DNA of 64,000 nucleotides, from NCBI GenBank assembly GCA_963756975.1, contig CAVWPS010000002.1, positions 2,232,001-2,296,000 of the forward strand. Direction: 5' to 3'. A program made the position numbers and the translations under genes. Shown one piece after another: positions 42,685 through 51,653 of this stretch; position 1 is the stretch's first letter, and each line of letters starts with the position of its first letter. The notes below the pieces were generated by a model. That model searched no databases and had not been told where the DNA came from. It saw only the letters and a program-made list of their open reading frames with translations. This DNA comes from CAVRQM01 sp963756975. GTDB taxonomy: Bacteria > Pseudomonadota > Alphaproteobacteria > Acetobacterales > Acetobacteraceae.

Positions 42685-44615
42685 GGCAGCATGGTCGGCG
42701 CCAGCGCTGCCGTTGCGGAAGCGGCAGCCACTACCGGCGCTGCCTCATACAGCCGGCAGGCGACCAGCCTGCCCTCCATGACCGGTTGAAGCGCGGGCAC
42801 CGTCTCCGCGCAGGAAGGCATCACCTCCGCGCAACGGTCGCGGAACGGGCAACCGCTAGGAACTTGCGCCAAGCTAGGCGGCGAACCAGGAATGCCGGCC
42901 ATGGTGATCCGGCCATCGGCCACCGAGGGAAAGGATCGTAGTAGCCCCACGCTGTAAGGATGCAAAGGTTGCTGGCGCAACAGCTTCACTGCGGCCGCTT
43001 CCATGATACGCCCGCCATACATCACAACCACGCGGTCGGCGATCTCCATGATCAGCGGGAGGTCATGCGTGATCAGCACGATGGTGAGGCCGAGTCGGTC
43101 GCGCAGACGCAGCAACTCGTCGACGATCTGCCGCTGCGTGACCACGTCCAGCGCCGTCGTCGGCTCGTCCAGCAGGAGCACGCGCGGCTCCAGCGCGAGG
43201 GCGAGAGCAATCATCACCCGCTGCCGCATCCCGCCCGAGAGCTCATGCGCGTAGCGGCCCATCACGGCGGGATCAAGGCCCACCAGCTGAAACAACCCGG
43301 GCCAGCGCGCCGCGCCGTCACGCCAAGCGGAGCGACCACAGTGATCGATGACCACGTCGCGCAGCTGTGCGCCTACCGTCAGCACCGGGTTGAGCGCGCT
43401 CATCGCCGCCTGTGGCACGAATGCGATCTTCTGCCAACGAAACAGCCGCAACGCCTCGGGATCAAGCGACAGCACGTCCAGCAAGCCAAGCTCGTCGCGG
43501 AACAGGATGCGACCGCCGGCGATGCGCCCCGCCCCCTCCAGCAGCCGACAGATGGCAAGCACCAACGTGGACTTGCCGGACCCGGACTCGCCGGCGATAC
43601 CGACGATCTCGCCACGGCGCACATCGAGGTCGATGCCGTTGACCGCGTGCAACAGCCGGTCGCCGCTCTGGTAGCCGACATGTAAGCGGCAGACGGCAAG
43701 GGTCGTATCGACGTCGGGACAGATGTCACCGTGTTCACTAGCGGCGCCGCGGCTTCGGGGTGACCCGCGGGGGATCCGCGCCGGCGCGCGCAGCCGTGGA
43801 TCGACCCACTCGTCGATTGAAAAGTTGAGCAGCGCCAGGGCCATGCCGGTCAGCGCAATGCATAGGCCGGGCGGCACATACCACCACCAGGCACCCAACG
43901 TGAACGCCTGAAAGTTCTGCATCCAATAGAGCATGGTTCCCCAGCTCCACTCGGTAATGTCGACCAGTCCTAAAAAGGCGAGCGATGCTTGCGTGATGAT
44001 GGCGAAGGTCACGGTGAGCAAGAAACCAGCGGCGATGATGGGCAACTGCGCGGGCAAGATCTCGCGAAAGATAATGCTTAATGCGCTCTCCCCAGTAGCG
44101 CGCGCGGCGATCACAAAATCGCGGCCGCGCAACGATAGCGTCTGCGCCCGCAGCACGCGCGCTCCCCAAGCCCAGCCGGTCAGGCTGATGACGACCGCGA
44201 CCTCGAGCGAGCCTTTCCGAGGCAGGTAACCGCTCAGCACGATGACTAGTGGCAGTGCCGGGATAACCAGCGCGACGTTGATGATGGCAGAGAGCAACTC
44301 GCCCACCGTGCCGCCGAGATAGCCAGAGGGGATGCCGATCAGCACCGAAAGGATTGTGGCGATCGTCGCCGCCGCGAAGCCGACCAGCAGCGAACTGCCC
44401 GCGCCGACCAGCAGCTGCGATAACACGTCCTGCCCAATCTGGGTGGTGCCCAGCCAATGCGCGGCGCTTGGCAACTCCAGGATTGGACCGCTGGCGGCGG
44501 AGGGGTCGTAAGGCGCGAGCCAAGGGCCGAACACGCCGATGCCTAGAAAGATCGCTAGAATGATGGTCCCGGCCAGCGCCTTCGGCGAGGCGAGCCCACG
44601 CTTCACGGCGTTCAT
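42681..44615 (-). CDS. Fused Opp-type permease (OppC) and ATPase (OppD) in one ORF
   Basis: 644 residues. Residues 1-275 are a complete OppC permease: N-terminal span, 'HWLGTTQIGQDVLSQLLVGA', the EAA-like loop 'RDFVIAARATGESALSIIFR' and the ending 'IDEWVDPRLRAP'. After a 30-residue linker, residues about 305-630 are a complete OppD ATPase: Walker A 'GESGSGKST' at about 342, signature 'LSGGMRQRV', 'LLLDEPTTALDV', and the Cys motif 'SGCPFRDRCAEVMPSC'. Normally these are two polypeptides. In another frame a TAG lies where the permease could end and overlaps a GTG where an ATPase could start (about 43738), so indels that merged two coupled genes cannot be excluded. Confidence 0.85.
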   Translation of the reverse strand: MNAVKRGLASPKALAGTIILAIFLGIGVFGPWLAPYDPSAASGPILELPSAAHWLGTTQIGQDVLSQLLVGAGSSLLVGFAAATIATILSVLIGIPSGYLGGTVGELLSAIINVALVIPALPLVIVLSGYLPRKGSLEVAVVISLTGWAWGARVLRAQTLSLRGRDFVIAARATGESALSIIFREILPAQLPIIAAGFLLTVTFAIITQASLAFLGLVDITEWSWGTMLYWMQNFQAFTLGAWWWYVPPGLCIALTGMALALLNFSIDEWVDPRLRAPARIPRGSPRSRGAASEHGDICPDVDTTLAVCRLHVGYQSGDRLLHAVNGIDLDVRRGEIVGIAGESGSGKSTLVLAICRLLEGAGRIAGGRILFRDELGLLDVLSLDPEALRLFRWQKIAFVPQAAMSALNPVLTVGAQLRDVVIDHCGRSAWRDGAARWPGLFQLVGLDPAVMGRYAHELSGGMRQRVMIALALALEPRVLLLDEPTTALDVVTQRQIVDELLRLRDRLGLTIVLITHDLPLIMEIADRVVVMYGGRIMEAAAVKLLRQQPLHPYSVGLLRSFPSVADGRITMAGIPGSPPSLAQVPSGCPFRDRCAEVMPSCAETVPALQPVMEGRLVACRLYEAAPVVAAASATAALAPTMLP

Positions 44616-44616
44616 G

Positions 44617-45597
44617 CTACGCCGCTCGCCGGGTGCGAGGATCGAGCAGCAGATAGATCAAGTCCGCCGCGAGATTGGCGAGCAACACGGCGATGACGAT
44701 AACCAAGAAGATGCCCTGCATCAGCGGGTAATCATTGGTGGTGACCGCATTGTAGAGCACGAAGCCGATGCCCGGGTATGAGAACACGACTTCAACCAGC
44801 ACTGCGCCGGAAACGATAAAGCCGAGCGACAGGGCGAAGCTGGCGATGTTGGGCAGGATCGCGTTGCGTGCGGCGTAGTGGAGAACGATGCGCCACGTCT
44901 TCAAACCTTTCGCCCGCGCCAGCATGAGATAGCTTTCCGACAGGGTCGTCGCCATCATGTTGCGCATCCCCAATGCCCAGCCCCCCACGGCGGAGGCGAC
45001 GATGGTCAGCGCCGGCAGGATCGCGTGATAAAGGGCACTGCAGATGAAGGCGCCCGACCACTCAGCTTGCAGTGACGGCGAGTAGCCACCGGAAAACGGG
45101 AGCCAGTCTAACTGCACGGCGAACAGCGCCACCGCGATCTGGCCCAGCCAAAAATACGGCATGGACGACAGTAGGCCGAATAGCGGAATGGCGCCCTCCC
45201 ATGCCGTGCCACGCCGCCAGCCGGCTACGATGCCGAAGGCGGTGCCGATCAGGAAGGCGAGCACTGTCGTGACCCCGACCAGGATCACAGTCCAGGGCAT
45301 CAACTCCCCGATCACCGAGGCCACGGTCGAGGGGAAGTAGTTGGTGGAGACCCCGAAATCGCCGGTCAGGGTGTTTGCGAGATAAGTCCAGTATTGCACA
45401 AGCACACTCTGCTGCTTGTCAAGCCCAAACGCGGCTTCAAGCGCTTTCATCGACTGGCCGGTCAATTGCCCCTGGAACCGTCCCAGAATGGAGTCAAGCG
45501 CCGTTCCAGGCATGAGCCGAGGAATGATGAAGTTGATCGAGATCGCCGCCCAAAGCGTGACGAGATAGAAGGCAAGCCGCCGCACGATGACCCTCAT
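44617..45597 (-). CDS. Opp-type ABC transporter permease (OppB type)
   Basis: 326 residues from the ATG at 45595-45597, 2 bases after the glycosidase stop. First span 'LAFYLVTLWAAISINFIIPR', a long periplasmic loop, then five spans with 'ESYLMLARAKGLKTWRIVLH' as the EAA-type loop. The ending 'DLIYLLLDPRTRR' is standard. Pairs with the fused OppC-OppD protein encoded next. Confidence 0.92.
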   Translation of the reverse strand: MRVIVRRLAFYLVTLWAAISINFIIPRLMPGTALDSILGRFQGQLTGQSMKALEAAFGLDKQQSVLVQYWTYLANTLTGDFGVSTNYFPSTVASVIGELMPWTVILVGVTTVLAFLIGTAFGIVAGWRRGTAWEGAIPLFGLLSSMPYFWLGQIAVALFAVQLDWLPFSGGYSPSLQAEWSGAFICSALYHAILPALTIVASAVGGWALGMRNMMATTLSESYLMLARAKGLKTWRIVLHYAARNAILPNIASFALSLGFIVSGAVLVEVVFSYPGIGFVLYNAVTTNDYPLMQGIFLVIVIAVLLANLAADLIYLLLDPRTRRAA

Positions 45598-45599
45598 CG

Positions 45600-46703
45600 C
45601 TAGCCGCCGGTCACACCGGAGGCTATCCACCGATCCGGGTGACTGCGGGTCTCCAGATGCTCGGGACGCAGGTTCGAAGTGTGAGTTCCGTTCGGCGAGC
45701 GGCCGTACCAGAACGCGACCGTGGCAATGTCGTCGCGCCGCGGCCTGTAGCGCATGTCCGGTCGCCAGCCGAGATCCTGCACCGTCACGGACAGCGAGCG
45801 CGCGAACCGAACGGGGTCGCCATGGTGCCACCGATACATTCCGAACCGTGTCTGGCTTTGATAGAGCCCGTCCGGCTTGATCACCTGATGCATGCCGAGG
45901 AACGGCGTCGAGTAGGTAACGTAGCCATTGTCGGGCACTTCATAATCCCAGGCACCGCCGAAGTAATCCTCTGTCCCCGTGCCGCAGATCGTCGGGAATT
46001 CAATGTCGTCGTCGATGAAAAACTTCAGCTCGCCCTCGCCCCACCAGCCTGTGCTGTTGCAGCCAAAGGCGAGATAGGCGCCAACGAAGGAGCCGTGGTC
46101 CTGCACCTGAGGTAGGATCGTGTGGATATGCGTCTCGTCTACCGGATCGCTGCGGTTCCAGAAGGCATGGAAATACGGCGCTTCGTCAGGCACCTCACCA
46201 AGCCCATAATCGAGGTAATGGTCCACGACCGCCTTGCGATCGCTCACGTTCTGCAGGGTCATGCGCGTAGACTTGCAGAACGGCATCGTCCAAAATGTGT
46301 TCATACCGCAATAGGGTGCCACCACTACATATTGTGATGTAACAGGCGCATAGGTTTCCCAACCCAGGCAGAAAAAGTCGCCAAGTGGCACTTCCACCGC
46401 CGGGTTGTCGGCGCCATCCCACCAGATGCGCAGGATCAACGAGCGCCACCATTCCGGCTTAACCGAGATCCAGAAGTGCTCTATCGCGCCCGAGCCCTCG
46501 ATCTCCGCCAGCAGCTTCTCCTCGCCGGGGGCGATCTCGACACTTGGCGATACTTTCCAGCCGACCCCGAGATCCGACGCTGCGCGCTGCCCGGTGCCGG
46601 TAGTCGCCCGCCCGCCCTGGCCGGGTGCGCCGGTAACGTTCTCCCCGCTGATTGACCGCGACACCCAGTTGTCCAAGCGCGCGATCCCGAAATCCTTTGC
46701 CAA
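45600..46703 (-). CDS. GH172 family glycosidase (DUF2961)
   Basis: 367 residues from a TTG start at 46701-46703 (AGGAGG six bases upstream; no in-frame ATG gives a plausible N-terminus). DUF2961 landmarks: 'GAIEHFWISVKPEWW', 'LRIWWDGADNPAVEVPLGDF', 'MNTFWTMPFCKSTRMTLQN', 'GGGELKFFIDDD'-like 'GEGELKFFIDDDIEFP', and 'ICGTGTEDYFGGAW', whose Glu is a candidate catalytic residue. Characterised GH172 enzymes act on alpha-D-fructofuranosides or D-arabinofuranosides. No signal peptide is seen, so it should act inside the cell on an oligosaccharide imported by the Opp-type system encoded 2 bases downstream. Confidence 0.88.
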   Translation of the reverse strand: MAKDFGIARLDNWVSRSISGENVTGAPGQGGRATTGTGQRAASDLGVGWKVSPSVEIAPGEEKLLAEIEGSGAIEHFWISVKPEWWRSLILRIWWDGADNPAVEVPLGDFFCLGWETYAPVTSQYVVVAPYCGMNTFWTMPFCKSTRMTLQNVSDRKAVVDHYLDYGLGEVPDEAPYFHAFWNRSDPVDETHIHTILPQVQDHGSFVGAYLAFGCNSTGWWGEGELKFFIDDDIEFPTICGTGTEDYFGGAWDYEVPDNGYVTYSTPFLGMHQVIKPDGLYQSQTRFGMYRWHHGDPVRFARSLSVTVQDLGWRPDMRYRPRRDDIATVAFWYGRSPNGTHTSNLRPEHLETRSHPDRWIASGVTGG

Positions 46704-47275
46704 ACTCGCCCTCCTACTTCGTTCCGAAATGAGATGTTCCGCGGCGGATGACCTGACCGCTCGCGGCCAAGTCATGGGCAATAGGTTGGCTGGATCGGAT
46801 CACTTGGCTTGCAGCCGTAGGGCGCGGACGCACATTCGTTAACATCCTCCGCATTACCCGATCGTCTCGGGATCGGCTTGACTGTCCTTTATCGACAAAA
46901 GACAGTGCGAGTCAAGTGATTTCGGTTTGCGCCGGTAACATTTGGAACCGCCTTAAGGCGCTTCCTGCAACTTCACCGAGCTGTGTTCAAGATTCTACTC
47001 AGCCTGGCCGCGCGCAGGATCGCCGCCACGGACATTCAGAGGTCGTGATCAACGTCGCCGGAATAAGTCGGAGCGATCGAACAGCAAACTTTTTCAAAGT
47101 TTGTAGCGCGCCCAGCAAAAGAGGTCGGTCGTCAATCGCGACTTTAAAACCGAACGCAGTGCGCGTACCTTCAGGCGCTGAGTCGGCAATCGCACTGGGT
47201 GTAGCAAGACGTCAAAGCCCTTCTTGAGGTCAGGCGCGACGAATGCACGGTGATCAGATGCAGTGCGAGAACCAC
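46704..47275. other. Intergenic region upstream of the GH172 operon
   Basis: About 570 bases between the mannitol-dehydrogenase-type gene and the GH172 gene. It carries the promoter-like site at 46888-46915. Minus-strand frames near 47050-47220 have no recognisable family. Confidence 0.4.
46888..46915 (-). promoter_or_regulatory. Sigma-70-like promoter with overlapping dyad, upstream of GH172
   Basis: On the minus strand TTGACT (46915-46910) and GATAAA (46893-46888) are separated by 16 bases and point toward the GH172 gene about 185 bases away. CTGTC/GACAG and TTGACT/AGTCAA form an imperfect inverted repeat across 46878-46915, so a regulator could bind over the promoter. Confidence 0.5.
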
Positions 47276-48349
47276 TTACAGCATTGACGATAGATACCGC
47301 CCAGGCACCAGCCCCTGCTCGCGAGCGAGATCGAGAAGCGGAGCGATCCGACGCTGCTTCTTCTCCGAGTGGTTTTGCGCAATATCAGACAGGCGGTGAC
47401 GTAGAAACGGGTTAGCGAAGCGGTCGATCACAGTCTCCTGGTATGCTACTGCCTCCGCCGCCATGCCGATCGCCGCGAACACGGGCAACACCTCAGCCTG
47501 CAAGATCGACCGGAGCGCGTCGTCCCATTCAGGTTTCGCGATCGCCTCGGCAACTGTCAGCTCCGGCTGTGCACCGTCGGCGAGCCAGCGCTCGGCCAGC
47601 ACGCTGTGACCTAGATTGAGGATAAACAGTTTCAGTCGCTCGTATGGCCGCAGGTCGGGCACGATCCGCACGTCCGGGTGGACGCAGGGCGCCAATACGC
47701 CGGGTCCTGCTTCAATCGCCCAGAGCGCGTACGGTTCGGCTATCGCGCCGACCGGCTTCAGCGCCTCGGACACAATCCGATCGACCAGCGAGTTAGCCCA
47801 GACGCAGTCGTGCAGCCACGCTCGAAACGCCGGCTCCGGCGCGAGGCTTAGCATCAACTCGCGCAGCCTGGTGCCATTGGCGGAGAGCAACTCGCACGGA
47901 AGCATGACCAGTGGGGTCGCGCCGGCTTCGAACCGAGCGCGTAGCAGCGCGCTTAGGCGCGCGGGAAAGGAGTGCGGAGTGACAGCGTCACGCGGGTCCA
48001 ATCGCCAGCCGGTGTCGCCGGTGTTGCAGACGACTAACCGGGTTTCGGTTACAAACTGCTCTAGGATGAAGGCCCAGTCTTCTTCGGCGTGCCACGCGGC
48101 ACCAACGCTGCCGACCTCAACGCGCCGCTCAACCACCTTCCCGTCTAAGCGGCCGCGGATCAGCACCGGATACGGGCGCATGGTTCGGAAACCCTCGATC
48201 CGGCGCCGACTCTCGGCCGAGCCGGTCGTCTGCACGACCGCGATCGGCCCGGCAGCCGCGTCGTCGGAGACGAACAAGTCGACGTGCGCCTGCAGAAATC
48301 GACTGGTGCCGAATTGCATCACCGGGCACGGGACGGCGGCGGTCGTCAT
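47276..48349 (-). CDS. Mannitol dehydrogenase-family oxidoreductase, tagaturonate reductase-like
   Basis: 357 residues. N-terminal Rossmann segment 'VMQFGTSRFLQAHVDLFVSD' and the C-terminal helical domain with 'ERLKLFILNLGHSVLAERWL', corresponding to the K-x5-N-x2-H active-site motif of long-chain mannitol dehydrogenases and altronate/tagaturonate oxidoreductases (UxaB). It interconverts a keto-uronate and an aldonate with NAD(H). Coupled by a 4-base overlap (ATGA) to the zinc dehydrogenase. Shorter than UxaB (about 480), so it belongs to a compact subgroup. Confidence 0.83.
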   Translation of the reverse strand: MTTAAVPCPVMQFGTSRFLQAHVDLFVSDDAAAGPIAVVQTTGSAESRRRIEGFRTMRPYPVLIRGRLDGKVVERRVEVGSVGAAWHAEEDWAFILEQFVTETRLVVCNTGDTGWRLDPRDAVTPHSFPARLSALLRARFEAGATPLVMLPCELLSANGTRLRELMLSLAPEPAFRAWLHDCVWANSLVDRIVSEALKPVGAIAEPYALWAIEAGPGVLAPCVHPDVRIVPDLRPYERLKLFILNLGHSVLAERWLADGAQPELTVAEAIAKPEWDDALRSILQAEVLPVFAAIGMAAEAVAYQETVIDRFANPFLRHRLSDIAQNHSEKKQRRIAPLLDLAREQGLVPGRYLSSML

Positions 48350-49389
48350 ACGTCGATCAGCGCCTTGACCACACCGCCCGCCGGATCGGCCCAGCGCGGC
48401 ATCAGCGACGGTACGTCCGACAGCGGCCCGCGATGGGTTGCGAGCGCGGCACTCGGGATGCTTCCGTCACGCAGGCCAGCGACCGCTTCGGAGAAGTCGT
48501 CGGCCAGCGCGTTGCGGCTGCCGAGCACGCGCATCTCGCGCTTGTGGAACTCGGGGTCGGAGAAATAGATCGTGTCCTTGACCACGCTGACCAGCACGTA
48601 GGTGCCGCCATGGGCGACGTAGGTGAACCCGGCCTCGATCGAGGTCGCGTTGCCAGTCGCGTCGATCACGACGTCGAAGCCGTCGTCACCGGTCAGCTCG
48701 GCCAATCGTGCCGCGACGCCCTCATCCGCCGTCACGGTCGCGGCTACGTCGAAGGTGGCGGCGCAGAAGGCGCGCCGGTCGGCGCGCACATCCAGCACCA
48801 CCGGAGCCACACCGCCGCGCACCACCGAGGCGACGACGCCGAGCCCGATCGGCCCCGCGCCTACGACCAGCACGTGGTCGTCTCGGCCGATTTGCGCCCG
48901 GCGGACCGCATGGGCGCCGATTGCCAGAAACTCGACCATTGCCGCTTGATCCAGCGTGATCTCGTCCGCCCGCATGACGTTGGCCTCCGGCAGAGCCAGC
49001 AGTTCGCACATACCGCCGTCGGTATGCACGCCGAGCACGCGAATATTCATGCAGCAGTTCGGCTTGCTACGGCGGCATGCGTGGCAGGTGCCGCAAGACA
49101 GATAAGGGTTGACATAAACCGGGTCGCCCGGCCGCAGCCGCCTGCTGCCACGTGTTTCGACGACCGTGCCGGACAGTTCGTGCCCCATGACGCGCGGGTA
49201 AGCGAGAAACGGGTGCTTACCTGCGTAGATGTGCATGTCCGTGCCGCATACGCCGACGTGGCGGATGCGGATCAGCACTTCGCCGTCTTGCGGCACCGGG
49301 TCGGAACGCTCGACCAGCGCCAGGCTGCCGGGGCGGTTGCAGATGATCACCTTGATAGCGGGGAACTCCTCAGAGTGGGGGCGGCCCAC
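48346..49389 (-). CDS. Zinc-dependent alcohol dehydrogenase (L-galactonate/L-gulonate-5-dehydrogenase-like)
   Basis: Up to 347 residues. Catalytic-zinc motif 'VGVCGTDMHIYAGKHPF' and 'MGHELSG', structural-zinc cysteines in 'CGTCHACRRSKPNC', and the NAD fold 'LVVGAGPIGLGV' are intact. Family members usually begin 'MK(V/A)...' exactly where this one reads 'IKVIICNRPG'; GAGGAG lies 9 bases before that ATC (49356), so a rare ATC start is possible, while the ATG at 49389 would put the ribosome site inside the gene. It likely oxidises a sugar acid, and the tagaturonate reductase-like enzyme continues the route. Confidence 0.85.
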   Translation of the reverse strand: MGRPHSEEFPAIKVIICNRPGSLALVERSDPVPQDGEVLIRIRHVGVCGTDMHIYAGKHPFLAYPRVMGHELSGTVVETRGSRRLRPGDPVYVNPYLSCGTCHACRRSKPNCCMNIRVLGVHTDGGMCELLALPEANVMRADEITLDQAAMVEFLAIGAHAVRRAQIGRDDHVLVVGAGPIGLGVVASVVRGGVAPVVLDVRADRRAFCAATFDVAATVTADEGVAARLAELTGDDGFDVVIDATGNATSIEAGFTYVAHGGTYVLVSVVKDTIYFSDPEFHKREMRVLGSRNALADDFSEAVAGLRDGSIPSAALATHRGPLSDVPSLMPRWADPAGGVVKALIDV

Positions 49390-49410
49390 GGTCCGCCCCC
49401 GATGCAGAAA

Positions 49411-50394
49411 TCAGAGCAGGCCGTTGGCCTTGAGCACGTCGTCGGCGTTGGCCTTGGTGTAGGTCGCCGTCGGCAACACGATCTTCCGGTCCAGCGTGCC
49501 GCCGTTCAGAAGCTTCTCGGCTTGACGCACACCTTCCGCACCCGGCGTCGGATACAGGAAAGTCGCGATCAGGATGCCATCGTGGACGTATTTAACGCCC
49601 TCGTTCGGCAGTCCGTCGACCCCGACGAACTTTATAGATTTCTCGCGGCCTGCGTCCTTGGCAGCAAGATAGGCTCCGTAGGCCATCGGGTCGTTGTGGG
49701 CGTAGACGAGGTCGATGTTCTCGATATTCCGCAGCGTGGTGGCCATCAACTCGTAGGCCTTGTCCTGCTTCCAGTCGGCCGATTGCTGGCTCAGCAGGAA
49801 CTTGATGCCCGGCTCCTTGTCTGTAATCTCGTGCAGCCCATTGGATCGGTCGTGGCTGCCCTGAGTGCCGAGGCCTCCCCAGATCTCAACGACGTTTCCC
49901 TTCGCGGCGCCCGGGCCGCCCAGCGTGTTTACGACAAAGTTGCCGGCGGCTCGGCCGATGACCACGTTGTCGCCGCCGATCCACTGCGTGTATTTGTCGC
50001 TATTGATATTTCGATCGAGCAGGATCACCGGGATCTTGGCGTCCATCGCCTTCTCGACGACGTTGGTGAGCCCGGCGCTCTCCTTTGGTGAGATCAAGAT
50101 CACGTCCACCTCGCGCCGAATGTAGTTCTCGGTGTCCGCAACCTGCGTCTCAGTCCGGTCCTGCGCGTCGGCGAACAGCACATTCATGTCCGGATGCTTT
50201 GCCGCTTCGGCCTTGAGGTCCTTGTTGAACTGGACACGCCATGGCTCGAGCGTCGTCGCCTGGCTGAAGCCGACCGTCCACTTGGCGTCAGCAGCTCGCG
50301 CTCTGGGCGTCCAGCCAGCTGGCAACAGCAGCAATCCGCCGCCGACGGTCAGCGTGCTGCGCAACAATCCTCTGCGTGTCGTCATAGTCGTCAA
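49411..50394 (-). CDS. CUT2 ABC transporter sugar-binding protein (YtfQ-like)
   Basis: 327 residues with a twin-arginine-like leader ('MTTRRGLLRSTLTVGGGLLL', cleaved near 'ARA-ADAKW'). Mature sequence 'TVGFSQATTLEPWRVQFNKD', 'VDVILISPKESAGLTNVVEK', 'YTQWIGGDNVVIGRAAGNF', close in style to galactofuranose-type YtfQ proteins. Overlaps the permease gene by 4 bases. Confidence 0.9.
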   Translation of the reverse strand: MTTMTTRRGLLRSTLTVGGGLLLLPAGWTPRARAADAKWTVGFSQATTLEPWRVQFNKDLKAEAAKHPDMNVLFADAQDRTETQVADTENYIRREVDVILISPKESAGLTNVVEKAMDAKIPVILLDRNINSDKYTQWIGGDNVVIGRAAGNFVVNTLGGPGAAKGNVVEIWGGLGTQGSHDRSNGLHEITDKEPGIKFLLSQQSADWKQDKAYELMATTLRNIENIDLVYAHNDPMAYGAYLAAKDAGREKSIKFVGVDGLPNEGVKYVHDGILIATFLYPTPGAEGVRQAEKLLNGGTLDRKIVLPTATYTKANADDVLKANGLL

Positions 50395-51653
50395 TCTCCC
50401 TGTGTCGTGTTGATTTGGAAGGTAGCCGGCGGCGATGATGCTGCCGCCCTCCGGGCCCGCACGCGCCGCCGCAGCGGTGCCAAAAGCTGGCCGAGATCAC
50501 GTTCCTGGAGCAGCACGGTGACAACGATAATGACGCCCTTGAGCACGAGCTGGACGTTCGTCGTTATGTCGTGAAGTTCCAGAATATTGGTGAGCATTCC
50601 GAATATCAGGACGCCGACAAAGGTGCCGGCGAGCGTGCCACGGCCGCCCATAAGGCTGGTGCCGCCAATCACCACGGCTGCGATCGCGTCGAGCTCGAGG
50701 CCGGTGCCCGCGTCGGGCTTACCTTGCCGATATTGAGCGACGAACAGCACTGACGCGAGCGCCGAAAGCATTCCCGAGATGGCGTAGGTCGCGATCTTGA
50801 CCGGGACCACCGCAATGCCGGACAGCCGTGTCGCCTCTTCGTTGCCGCCGAGGGCATACAGGTATCGCCCGAACACGCTGAACTTCAGCACTAGGCCGAA
50901 TACTGCGAGCGCTCCAAGAAAGAACAGCCCGGGCACCGGCACCACGCCCCACAGCACTTGCCGGAGCAGATCCACATCAGGGGTTGAGTTGGTGCCGGAA
51001 TAAACAGCGATGACCGCGCTGTCCTGCCCAGCCACGATCCGGGCGCCCCCGAGCAGCGTCACCATGGCGGCAAGCGTCACGATAAACGGCTGCAGTCGGC
51101 CCAGCACGATGACGGCCCCGTTTACAGCTCCGATCAGCAGCCCGACGCAGGGCACGGCAATAACCACACCCAGGACACCGAACTTACCGGTTGCTGTCGG
51201 CGCTAGCCAAAAGCCGAACCCGGCAGCCACTACCGTAGCGATCGCCATCGGAAGAACTGGAGAACCTGGCGAACCGTCGCGACGGGCGTTCGCGCGCACG
51301 AAAGAAGCCCCGCCCGCCACGACCACCAGCACCGTGAGAACCACCGCCGGCACCGCGATCGCGGCCCCGGCACTCCATCCCGGCGCTGTCAACAGCAGCG
51401 CCGCAATCACCGAACCAAATGCCAGAGTCGATCCGACGGAGAGGTCGATCCCACCAATTAGGATCACCATGGTCATGCCGACTGCGACCAGCCCGGTGAT
51501 CGACACCTGCCGCAGAACGTCGGACAGGTTTCCGGTCGAGAGAAAAATGTTGTGGCCCTTGCCGGTGACTGGCGAGAATACGGAGCCGAACGCAAACAGC
51601 AGAGCCAGCCCCCAGTAAAGCTTGGTCCGACCTAGCAATCGCAACGCCATCAT
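50391..51653 (-). CDS. CUT2 sugar ABC transporter permease (RbsC type)
   Basis: 420 residues, longer than the usual 320-340 because of an internal segment (about residues 105-150, 'GGASFVRANARRDGSPG') between spans. 'VGMTMVILIGGIDLSVGSTL' and 'TGLELDAIAAVVIGGTSLMG' are the family hallmarks. The C-terminal 30 residues are basic and polar. Confidence 0.9.
   Translation of the reverse strand: MMALRLLGRTKLYWGLALLFAFGSVFSPVTGKGHNIFLSTGNLSDVLRQVSITGLVAVGMTMVILIGGIDLSVGSTLAFGSVIAALLLTAPGWSAGAAIAVPAVVLTVLVVVAGGASFVRANARRDGSPGSPVLPMAIATVVAAGFGFWLAPTATGKFGVLGVVIAVPCVGLLIGAVNGAVIVLGRLQPFIVTLAAMVTLLGGARIVAGQDSAVIAVYSGTNSTPDVDLLRQVLWGVVPVPGLFFLGALAVFGLVLKFSVFGRYLYALGGNEEATRLSGIAVVPVKIATYAISGMLSALASVLFVAQYRQGKPDAGTGLELDAIAAVVIGGTSLMGGRGTLAGTFVGVLIFGMLTNILELHDITTNVQLVLKGVIIVVTVLLQERDLGQLLAPLRRRVRARRAAASSPPATFQINTTQGD

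Noticed and set aside
46916..47227. Plus-strand 103-codon frame upstream of the GH172 operon
   Set aside because: No family, no ribosome site and promoter signals within the same stretch; treated as non-coding.
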